From Streptomyces sp. DT2A-34 (GTDB lineage Bacteria > Actinomycetota > Actinomycetes > Streptomycetales > Streptomycetaceae), in assembly GCF_030499515.1 (NCBI RefSeq), contig NZ_JASTWJ010000001.1, positions 7,048,001 to 7,112,000 on the forward strand: 64,000 nucleotides of DNA, given 5' to 3'. The position numbers and the translations under genes were made by a program. Under the pieces are notes generated by a model. That model made no database searches. It had not been told where the DNA came from and worked only from the letters and a program-made list of their open reading frames with translations. This document shows, one piece after another, positions 34,191-41,193 of this stretch; position 1 is the first letter of the stretch, and the number at the start of each line of letters is the position of its first letter.

Positions 34191-35708
34191 ATGCACAACA
34201 CGGCCCGCTTCACCCTCGACCCCGCCTTCACCGTAGGCGAAGTGAACCCCCGCCTCTTCGGCTCCTTCGTCGAACACCTCGGCCGCTGCGTCTACACCGG
34301 CATCTTCGAACCGGACCACCCCACGGCCGACGACAAGGGCCTGCGCCAGGACGTCCTCGCCCTCGTCCGCGAACTCGGCGTCACCGCCCTCCGCTACCCC
34401 GGCGGCAACTTCGTCTCCGGCTACAAGTGGGAGGACTCGGTCGGCCCCGCCGAGGACCGCCCGCGCCGCCTCGACCTGGCCTGGCACTCCACCGAGACCA
34501 ACCGCTTCGGCCTCTCCGAGTACATCGACTTCCTCCGCAAGGTCGGCCCCCAGGCCGAGCCGATGATGGCCGTCAACCTCGGCACCCGAGGCGTCGCCGA
34601 AGCCCTGGAGCTCCAGGAGTACGCCAACCACGCCGAGGGCACCGCCCTCTCCGACCTCCGCGCCTCCCACGGCGACAAGGACCCCTTCGGCATCAAGCTG
34701 TGGTGCCTCGGCAACGAGATGGACGGCCCCTGGCAGACCGGCCACAAGACCGCCGAGGAATACGGCCGCGTCGCCGCCGAGACGGCCCGGGCCATGCGCC
34801 AGATGGACCCCCGCGTCGAACTCGTCGCCTGCGGTTCCTCCAGCCAGTCCATGCCGACCTTCGCCGAGTGGGAGGCGACGGTCCTGAAGGAGACGTACGA
34901 CCTCGTCGACTACATCTCGCTGCACGCCTACTACTGGCCCGAGAACGGCGACATCGACTCCTTCCTCGCCTCCGCCGTCGACATGGAGTCCTTCATCGAC
35001 AACGTCGTCGCGACCGCCGACCACGTGGGCGCCAGGCTGAAGTCGAAAAAGAAGATCAACCTCTCCTTCGACGAGTGGAACGTCTGGTACCTGCCCGAGT
35101 GGGAGGCGCGCGCCAAGGAGTTCGAGCAGGACGACTGGCCGGAGGCGCCCCGCCTGCTGGAGGACAACTACAGCGTCACCGACGCCGTCGTCTTCGGCTC
35201 GCTCCTCATCGCGCTGCTGCGGCACGCCGACCGCGTCACCGTCGCCTGCCTCGCCCAGCTGGTCAACGTCATCGCCCCGATCATGACCGAGCCGGGCGGC
35301 CCGGCCTGGCGGCAGACGACGTTCTTCCCCTTCGCGCAGGCCTCCCGGTACGGCCGCGGCCAGGTCCTGGACGTCCGCGTGGACTCACCGACGTACGAGA
35401 CGAAGAAGTACGGCGAGACCGACCTGCTGCACGCCACCGCCGTGCGCGCCGAGGACGGCACCGTCACCGTCTTCGCGGTCAACCGCAGCCGCACCGACGC
35501 CCTCCCGCTCGAAGTCGCCCTGAACGGCCTCGACCTGACGCAGGTCGTCGAGCACAGCGCCCTCGCGGACGCCGACCCGGACGCCCGCAACACCCTCGAC
35601 GACCCCGAGCGGGTCGCCCCGCACGCGGTCGAGGGCACGGCGCTGACGGACGGCCGCCTCACCGCCGTACTGGAACCGCTCTCCTGGAACGTGATCCGGC
35701 TGAGCTGA
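34191..35708 (+). CDS. Intracellular GH51 alpha-L-arabinofuranosidase
   Basis: ATG 34191, preceded by AAAGG, opens a 505-residue protein without a signal peptide, as usual for cytoplasmic GH51 enzymes. The acid/base Glu lies in LWCLGNEMDGPWQTGHKT and the nucleophile Glu in INLSFDEWNVWYLPEWEA. The N-terminus carries LFGSFVEHLGRCVYTGIFEP, and the C-terminal beta domain ends SWNVIRLS. It should release terminal arabinofuranose from imported arabino-oligosaccharides. It lies 107 bp after the GH43 gene, with a dispersed repeat between, so it may be expressed by readthrough or from its own weak promoter. No copy of the 15-base operator is seen in that gap. Confidence 0.93.
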   Translation: MHNTARFTLDPAFTVGEVNPRLFGSFVEHLGRCVYTGIFEPDHPTADDKGLRQDVLALVRELGVTALRYPGGNFVSGYKWEDSVGPAEDRPRRLDLAWHSTETNRFGLSEYIDFLRKVGPQAEPMMAVNLGTRGVAEALELQEYANHAEGTALSDLRASHGDKDPFGIKLWCLGNEMDGPWQTGHKTAEEYGRVAAETARAMRQMDPRVELVACGSSSQSMPTFAEWEATVLKETYDLVDYISLHAYYWPENGDIDSFLASAVDMESFIDNVVATADHVGARLKSKKKINLSFDEWNVWYLPEWEARAKEFEQDDWPEAPRLLEDNYSVTDAVVFGSLLIALLRHADRVTVACLAQLVNVIAPIMTEPGGPAWRQTTFFPFAQASRYGRGQVLDVRVDSPTYETKKYGETDLLHATAVRAEDGTVTVFAVNRSRTDALPLEVALNGLDLTQVVEHSALADADPDARNTLDDPERVAPHAVEGTALTDGRLTAVLEPLSWNVIRLS

Positions 35709-35811
35709 TGTCCGGACCTGAGCTGATGTCCACATCCCGGACACCCGTCCACTCCTTGGACACTCTCAGCTCGTCCTCGGTTTGATGCCCTATGGTCTGG
35801 TCCCGTCCATC

Positions 35812-35828
35812 CCTACCAAGTCGGTAGG
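35812..35828 (+). promoter_or_regulatory. Inverted repeat before the TauE/SafE exporter
   Basis: CCTACCAAGTCGGTAGG is a perfect 6-bp inverted repeat around a 5-base centre, 28 bases before the exporter start. Similar CTACC...GGTAGG repeats occur before sulfur genes in actinobacteria and suggest control by a sulfur-responsive (Rrf2/CymR-type) repressor. The regulator itself is not in this window. Confidence 0.5.
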
Positions 35829-35855
35829 AAACCTAGGGAAGACGGGACCGGCCGC

Positions 35856-36770
35856 ATGCGCACGCTGATAGTGCTCGCCCTCGCGGGCCTGGGGGCCCAA
35901 CTCGTGGACGGCAGCCTCGGCATGGCCTACGGCGTGACGTCGACCACTCTGCTGCTGGCCATGGGCACCAACCCGGCCGCCGCCTCGGCCACGGTCCACC
36001 TCGCCGAGATCGGTACGACGCTGATGTCCGGCGCCTCGCACTGGCGCTTCGGGAACGTCGACTGGAAGGTCGTCGGGAAGATCGGCGTGCCCGGCGCGAT
36101 CGGTTCCTTCCTCGGTGCGACCGTCCTGTCGAAGCTGTCGACCGAGGTGGCGGCACCGCTGATGTCGCTCATCCTGCTGGGCCTCGGCGTGTACGTCATG
36201 TCCCGCTTCACCTTCCGCGGCCTGCCCAAGGGCAGGGTGGGCCTGCCCTTGCGGCGCCGCTTCCTGACCCCCCTCGGCCTGGTCGCCGGGTTCCTGGACG
36301 CGACGGGCGGCGGGGGCTGGGGGCCGGTCGGGACTCCCGCCCTGCTCGCCTCCGGGCGGATGGAGCCGCGCAAGGTCATCGGCTCGATCGACACCAGCGA
36401 GTTCCTGGTCGCGGTCGCCGCGAGCCTCGGCTTCCTGCTCTCGCTGGGCTCGCAGGGCATCGACTTCGTCTGGGTCGCCGCCTTCCTCCTCGGCGGCCTG
36501 GTCGCCGCACCGATCGCCGCCTGGCTGGTGCGCATCCTGCCGCCGCGGGTGCTGGGCTCGGCGGTGGGCGGCGTCATCCTCGTCACCAACGTCCGCACGC
36601 TGCTGAACAGCGACTGGCTCGCGGTGTCCGGGGTGACGGCCGTGGCGGTGTACGTCGCCCTGTACGCGGTGTGGGCCGCCGCCCTGGCGTACTCGATCCG
36701 CGCCCACCTGAAAGAGGGGAAGGCGCCCGGGATCGAGTCCGCCGAGGAGCGGCAGCCCGTCAGCACCTGA
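35856..36770 (+). CDS. TauE/SafE-family sulfite/sulfonate exporter
   Basis: The 304-residue membrane protein has about eight helices. It carries the two family repeats, first GAQLVDGSLGMAYGVTSTTL and second LVAGFLDATGGGGWGPVGTP, both of which are diagnostic of the TauE/SafE (DUF81) family. Transport of sulfite, a sulfonate or a related anion is the usual assignment. The start ATG 35856 follows a CCTACC/GGTAGG inverted repeat. It stands apart from the arabinose genes in function, and no other sulfur gene is adjacent. Confidence 0.88.
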   Translation: MRTLIVLALAGLGAQLVDGSLGMAYGVTSTTLLLAMGTNPAAASATVHLAEIGTTLMSGASHWRFGNVDWKVVGKIGVPGAIGSFLGATVLSKLSTEVAAPLMSLILLGLGVYVMSRFTFRGLPKGRVGLPLRRRFLTPLGLVAGFLDATGGGGWGPVGTPALLASGRMEPRKVIGSIDTSEFLVAVAASLGFLLSLGSQGIDFVWVAAFLLGGLVAAPIAAWLVRILPPRVLGSAVGGVILVTNVRTLLNSDWLAVSGVTAVAVYVALYAVWAAALAYSIRAHLKEGKAPGIESAEERQPVST

Positions 36771-36781
36771 CCGATCGGCTG

Positions 36782-37195
36782 TCAGGCGGTGCTGACGCCT
36801 ACTGTCAAGTCGCCTTGCAGCCGTCCGAGACGCTGTCGCCGAGCGCGGGTCAGGGTCAGCGGACCGGAGCACGCGCCGCCCTCGTCGTAGCTGCCGTCGT
36901 CCGCCAACCGCGTCTCCCGCGTGGTGTTTCCGGAATACGGCGAGGTCGCCTGGATCTCCGTGTTGATGTCCGGGTCGAAGAACAGCTGCCCGGTGTGAAG
37001 AACAGCTGCCCGGTGTGAATGATCTCGCCGCCTGTGTACGAGTCGTCGGTGAGCGCCACATCCGTGTGCACCCGCATATGGACGTGGTCGCAGTGCCAGA
37101 GCACGAGGGCGCCATCGAGGGAGTACGGGCCCTCGGCGGCCTCGGCGTTGAGGACGCGGACGCCGGCGGTGGCGGAGGTGAGGAAAAGGTTAATG
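36782..37195 (-). pseudogene. Decayed intradiol dioxygenase paralog with a 20-bp tandem duplication
   Basis: Minus-strand frames here repeat pieces of the intact dioxygenase at 38095: AEGPYSLDGALVLWH, then HVHMRVHTDVALTDDSYTGG, then IIHTGQLFF. After a frame change come ATSPYSGNTTRETRLADDGS, YDEGGACSGPLTLTRAR and LQGDLTVGVSTA before the stop at 36782. The section between EGPY.LDG and the HxH region is missing. A 20-base unit, GAAGAACAGCTGCCCGGTGT, is present twice in direct tandem (36977-36996, 36997-37016) and breaks the frame. No start is evident. It is a dead copy left by duplication. Confidence 0.72.
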
Positions 37196-37391
37196 TGCGG
37201 CTGTGAATGACCTGGGGACACGTGACTCAACTGCGCTGTAAATGGCTGGAGTTGGCCCCTGTCGACCGCACGTGTGACTCCTACGATTCGTACGCCTCCG
37301 GCCTTCACGGAAACGTCACCGTTTCTTCAAAGCTTCAACAGGGCTGCACGGGTCGGGGGCGTAGCCACCCCCCAACCCCGAGGAGAGCTCC

Positions 37392-38051
37392 ATGGCACGT
37401 GGACTCCTGAGATCCCTGCTGAGCGGAGGCGCGCTGACCGCCCTGCTCACCATGGCGTTGCCCGCGCAGGCGGCCCCCGCGTTCGAAGACCCGCCGCCGG
37501 ACAAGATCGTCATCAAGGTCGCCACGGTGAACGGCTCCGGCTGCCCCCAGGGCACCACCGCCGTCGCCGTCTCCGAGGACAACACCGCCTTCACCGTCAC
37601 CTACAGCGACTACCTCGCCCAGGCCGGCGGCAACTCCGACCCCACGGCGTTCCGCAAGAACTGCCAGCTCAACCTGGTCGTGCACGTCCCACAGGGCTTC
37701 ACCTACGCCATCGCCAGCGCCGACTACCGCGGCTTCGCCGCTCTCCAGCCCGGCGCGAGCGCCATCCAGAGAGCCTCGTACTACTTCCAGGGCTCCCCGA
37801 ACACCCAGTTCCGCAACCACTCCTACAGCGGCCCCCTCAACGACAACTGGCAGGCCACCGACAGCACCGACTGGGCCCAACTGGTCTGGGCACCCTGTGG
37901 AGTCCAGCGCAACTTCAACATCAACACCGAGCTGAGGGTCAACGCCGGCACGTCCTCGCCGGACAAGGTCAGCTTCATGACGATGGACTCGACGGACGGG
38001 GACATCAGCACGGTGTACCACCTGGCATGGAAGGAGTGCCCGGAGTCCTAG
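37392..38051 (+). CDS. Secreted DUF4360 protein
   Basis: The 219-residue protein has a signal peptide (LLSGGALTALLTMALPAQA) followed by a DUF4360 domain: IKVATVNGSGCPQGTTAVAV, FTVTYSDYLAQAGG, NCQLNLVVHVPQGFTYAIAS and DYRGFAALQPGASAIQRAS. Several paired cysteines suggest disulfides in the mature protein. DUF4360 proteins are common in fungi and Streptomyces secretomes and have no known activity. The ATG at 37392 has GAGGAG upstream. It lies between the dead and the intact dioxygenase genes. The 196 bases before it hold no other gene. Confidence 0.85.
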   Translation: MARGLLRSLLSGGALTALLTMALPAQAAPAFEDPPPDKIVIKVATVNGSGCPQGTTAVAVSEDNTAFTVTYSDYLAQAGGNSDPTAFRKNCQLNLVVHVPQGFTYAIASADYRGFAALQPGASAIQRASYYFQGSPNTQFRNHSYSGPLNDNWQATDSTDWAQLVWAPCGVQRNFNINTELRVNAGTSSPDKVSFMTMDSTDGDISTVYHLAWKECPES

Positions 38052-38094
38052 AGCGGACCCCGGACACTCCCGGGGAACTGACGCTGGGGGTACG

Positions 38095-38871
38095 TCAGCT
38101 GCTCTCGACCCCCAGCGTCAGCGTCCCCGTGTATCCCGCCGACGGCGAACCGCCCAGGGCCGTCAGGGTCAGGAGGCCGGACGCGGCGCCTCCCTCGTCG
38201 TAGATGGAGTCCTGGGCGAGGGTGGTGCGGGTGACCGTGTTGGCCGAGTACGGCGAGAGCGCGGCGACTCTCGTCGTGATCGCCTCGTCGAAGAAGAGCT
38301 GCCCGGTGTGCAGCTCCTGGCCGCCCGTGAAGGAGCCGTCGGAGGTGAGGGTGACGTCCGTGTGCACCTTGACGTGGATGTGGACGCAGCGGCCTCTGTA
38401 CCAACCCGGGTAGACGGTGGTGATCCTGGCGACCCCGCTGGAGTCGGTGAGGGTGCCGCCGCGCAGGAAGGTGCCGTTGTCGGGCTCGTCGTGGCCGTTG
38501 TTGCCGACGAAGCCGGAGTACTCGCCGAGGGCGTCGGCGTGCCAGAGCTCGACGAGGGCGTTGCCGAGGGGAGCACAGGTGTCGTCGTCGACGACGGTGA
38601 GGGTCAGCTGCAGCGGGAAGCCTGTCTTGTCCTCGCTGATGTCGGCGCGGACGAGCTGTCCGTCGAGGTAGTAGGGGCCTTCGGTCATCTCCTTGGTGAG
38701 GGTGCAGACGGCCGCGGCGGCGACGGGAGCCGTGTCGGCCGCCTCGGCTGTGAGGGCTTCGGGCGCGGCGACGGCGACGGCCAGGGAGGCGGCCGTGGCG
38801 CCGGTGGCGATCAGTACGGTGCGGCGTCCGATCGTGGTGGGGGTTGCCTTCGAAGTGTCTGTCATGAGCAC
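38095..38871 (-). CDS. Tat-exported intradiol ring-cleavage dioxygenase
   Basis: The 258-residue protein has a Tat signal (TIGRRTVLIATGATAASLAV) and a compact intradiol dioxygenase domain. Presumed iron ligands are the Tyr in TEGPYYLDGQLVRADI, the Tyr in TTVYPGWYRGRCVHIHVKVH and the two His of HIHVK. VELWHADALGEYSGF is the usual active-site strand. Extracytoplasmic enzymes of this type in Streptomyces cleave catechols released from lignin or plant phenolics, which would suit a plant-degrading strain. It is convergent with the DUF4360 gene. A decayed paralog lies 900 bp away at 36782. Confidence 0.88.
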   Translation of the reverse strand: MLMTDTSKATPTTIGRRTVLIATGATAASLAVAVAAPEALTAEAADTAPVAAAAVCTLTKEMTEGPYYLDGQLVRADISEDKTGFPLQLTLTVVDDDTCAPLGNALVELWHADALGEYSGFVGNNGHDEPDNGTFLRGGTLTDSSGVARITTVYPGWYRGRCVHIHVKVHTDVTLTSDGSFTGGQELHTGQLFFDEAITTRVAALSPYSANTVTRTTLAQDSIYDEGGAASGLLTLTALGGSPSAGYTGTLTLGVESS

Positions 38872-39094
38872 GGCACCGTAGGAAGGGATCCTGTTGATGG
38901 CTGTCAGTTAAGCAAAGTGTCGGCTCGTCAAGTTCCGTGCCGGTCAGATCGCTTGTCCGAGGTACCGGCGCCGGGCTGATCCCCGTACGAGGCGTGAAGG
39001 AACTGATCACAGCGGCGGGCCGCTCGTACGGGCAGCACACCAGGCTGTCGATATCCTCGTCGTGCAGGGTGTGCCGCGGTACGGGGGAGGCCGA
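38872..39094 (+). promoter_or_regulatory. Divergent promoter region before the NLR-like locus
   Basis: The 223 bases between the dioxygenase and the small membrane protein must hold promoters in both directions. TTAAGCAAAGTGTCGGCTCG near 38909 is the only locally AT-richer patch. No repeat, known operator or extra gene is visible. Confidence 0.3.
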
Positions 39095-39463
39095 ATGACG
39101 ATGAGACGGATGATCGCCGCCGCGAGCGCCGCGGCAACGGTGGTGCTCGGCGCGGTGGTCGCGCTGCTGATGGAGCAGCTGGACGCCGGTTGGGGCTGGT
39201 GGGTCGCGTTCGGGGCGGCCGTGATCCTGTCGGCGGCGCTGGCCGGGTGGCTGGCGTTGCGTCAGCAGCCGGTACTGCTCGGTGTGGGCGGCGTGCGGGC
39301 CCAGCGGGACATCAAGAACTCGGTGTCCACGAGGGTCACCGGCCTGCCGGCGGACGCCGACACCGCCGGGGGAGCGGGCGCGGTCGAGGCGGGCCGGGAC
39401 ATCGACGGCGAGGTCACCACCAGGGTGGACTTCGCGCCGCCGGCCGGGGACCAGGATCGGTGA
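39095..39463 (+). CDS. Two-helix membrane protein with GRDI repeats, partner of the NACHT protein
   Basis: ATG 39095 behind GGGGGAGG gives 122 residues. Two membrane helices (AASAAATVVLGAVVALLMEQ and WWVAFGAAVILSAALAGWLA) are followed by a soluble tail with two motif copies, AQRDIKNSVSTRVTGLP and EAGRDIDGEVTTRVDF. The N-terminus of the next gene's product carries the same pair in the same order and spacing (GRDIKGRVSTEVVGLP, TAGRDINAPVTVSIG). The stop overlaps the GTG of the NACHT gene by 4 bases. This fits a membrane effector or anchor that recognises its NLR through matching motifs. The biochemical role is inference, and an ordinary membrane subunit remains possible. Confidence 0.72.
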   Translation: MTMRRMIAAASAAATVVLGAVVALLMEQLDAGWGWWVAFGAAVILSAALAGWLALRQQPVLLGVGGVRAQRDIKNSVSTRVTGLPADADTAGGAGAVEAGRDIDGEVTTRVDFAPPAGDQDR

Positions 39464-41139
39464 AGGGCGAGCTCGGCCCCGGCGCGGTCGGCGCGGGCCG
39501 GGACATCAAGGGCAGGGTGTCGACGGAGGTCGTCGGGCTGCCCCCGGACGCGGTGGCGGGCGCGGGAGCGGTGACCGCCGGGCGGGACATCAACGCGCCG
39601 GTGACGGTGTCGATCGGGGTGGGCGCGTTCGCGCGGGTGACGGACGCGATCGTCGATCCGACGCCGTTGCTGAACGACCTCGACCTGGGCCACTTCACCG
39701 GTCGCGGCTGGCTCATCGAGCGGATCGACGACGCGATCTCGCAGCGGGACAAGGGATATGTGCTCGTCCTGTCCGAGGCGGGGATCGGCAAGACCAGTCT
39801 CAGTGCCCATCTGGCGCGGACCAGGAGCTGGCCGCAGCACTTCAGCGCCTTCGCCGCCGGAGGCCACCCGGAGACCGCCCGCAAGAATCTCGCCGCCCAG
39901 CTCGTGCACCGGTGGCAGCTGGAGGACAGGCTGTGCCCCGGCGGGCTGCTGCCCGAAGGCGCGGAGCGCCCGGACTGGTTGGTGAAGGTGCTGCACGCGG
40001 CCGCGGCCGAGCGGGACCGCGTGGCGCCGACGACGCCGCTGGTGCTGCTGGTCGACGGCCTCGACGAGGCCGAACCGCCGGCGCGCGGCAGCGACACGGG
40101 CATCCCGCTCGGGCTGCCGAGACCCCAGCATCTGCCGCGCGGGGTGCACATCGTGGCGACCAGCAGGTTCGGAGTGAACCTGTCGAACCTCCGGGCGCAG
40201 ACCGACGTCCTGGAGATCCACGTGGACGGTCCGGAGAACCGCAGCGACCTGCTGGCGTACCTGAGGATCCGGGTCGGTGAGACCGGCACCAGCCTGTACG
40301 ACGCCCTCCGCGCCCACCGGGTGCCGGCCGACCGGTTCGTGGACTCCCTGGCCGAACGCTGCGGCGGGGTGTGGATCTACGCGCGATACGTGCTCGACGA
40401 GATCGCCCAGGGAACCCGGTCGCCGGACGAGGTCGGCCGGCTGCCCGACGGGCTCGCCGGGTACTACGAGGAACAGATCGGCCGATGGCGGGAAACCGCC
40501 GACTGGGACGGCGTGGGCGAACCGGTGCTCGCGGCGCTGGCCGCCGCGCAGGCACCCGCCGATCCGGACGTCCTCGCCCACATCGCCGGAGTCGACCAGC
40601 GGCCCGCGCGCCGGTGGCTGGACCGGGCGTTCCGGCCCTTCCTGAGCCGGGAAAGCGGCCGGTACTCGATCCGCCACCAGAGCCTGCGGGATCTTTTCGA
40701 GACCGGGTCCGACGACGAACTGGACGCGGGCCTGCGCCAGGAGTTGAACGAGGCGCTGGAGAGGGCGCACTGCCGCCTTGTCGACACGCAGATGGCCTCC
40801 GACGACGACTGGTCGGACGTCGGCGGCTACGGCCGGTTCTGGCTTCCGCGGCACGCGTCCGCGTGCGGGCGGCTGGACGAACTCGTCGGGAAACCAGGGT
40901 TTTTGCTGACGGTCGAGCCACCGGCGCTGCTGCGGCACCGCCGGGATCTCACCACCGTGACCGGCCGCCGGGCGCTCGGCGCGTACGAGCTGGCGCTGTA
41001 CGACTGGCGACGGGAACCGAGCGAGGAGCGCCGGCGGTGGTGGCTGCACGTCCACGCCCGCCGCAACCGCAGCGCCGAGTTGGCCGAGGCCTGCGCCGCC
41101 GGACAGTCATGGCCGTGGCGGCTACGCGCCGCGTGGTGA
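39460..41139 (+). CDS. NACHT/STAND-type NTPase (NLR-like), separated from WD40 repeats by an in-frame TGA
   Basis: GTG 39460 overlaps the previous stop. Of 559 residues, about 1-55 hold two GRDI-type motifs shared with the small membrane protein. A STAND NTPase follows, with Walker A EAGIGKTSLSAHLA (GIGKTS 108-113) and Walker B LVLLVDGLDEAEPPA (Asp199). A sensor-like HIVATSRFGVNLSNL and a winged-helix/helical arm region (IRHQSLRDLFETG) follow. The frame ends with TGA at 41137-41139, but the same frame continues straight into WD40 repeats. In related actinobacterial proteins NTPase and WD40 are one chain, so this may be a nonsense mutation, a readthrough site or a sequence error. NLR proteins of this type act in phage defence or programmed cell death. 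Confidence 0.85.
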   Translation: MKGELGPGAVGAGRDIKGRVSTEVVGLPPDAVAGAGAVTAGRDINAPVTVSIGVGAFARVTDAIVDPTPLLNDLDLGHFTGRGWLIERIDDAISQRDKGYVLVLSEAGIGKTSLSAHLARTRSWPQHFSAFAAGGHPETARKNLAAQLVHRWQLEDRLCPGGLLPEGAERPDWLVKVLHAAAAERDRVAPTTPLVLLVDGLDEAEPPARGSDTGIPLGLPRPQHLPRGVHIVATSRFGVNLSNLRAQTDVLEIHVDGPENRSDLLAYLRIRVGETGTSLYDALRAHRVPADRFVDSLAERCGGVWIYARYVLDEIAQGTRSPDEVGRLPDGLAGYYEEQIGRWRETADWDGVGEPVLAALAAAQAPADPDVLAHIAGVDQRPARRWLDRAFRPFLSRESGRYSIRHQSLRDLFETGSDDELDAGLRQELNEALERAHCRLVDTQMASDDDWSDVGGYGRFWLPRHASACGRLDELVGKPGFLLTVEPPALLRHRRDLTTVTGRRALGAYELALYDWRREPSEERRRWWLHVHARRNRSAELAEACAAGQSWPWRLRAAW

Positions 41140-41193
41140 TCCGGTGTCCCGCACCGGGTCGTCACCACGGACTCCCCGCACTACGCGTGCGCC

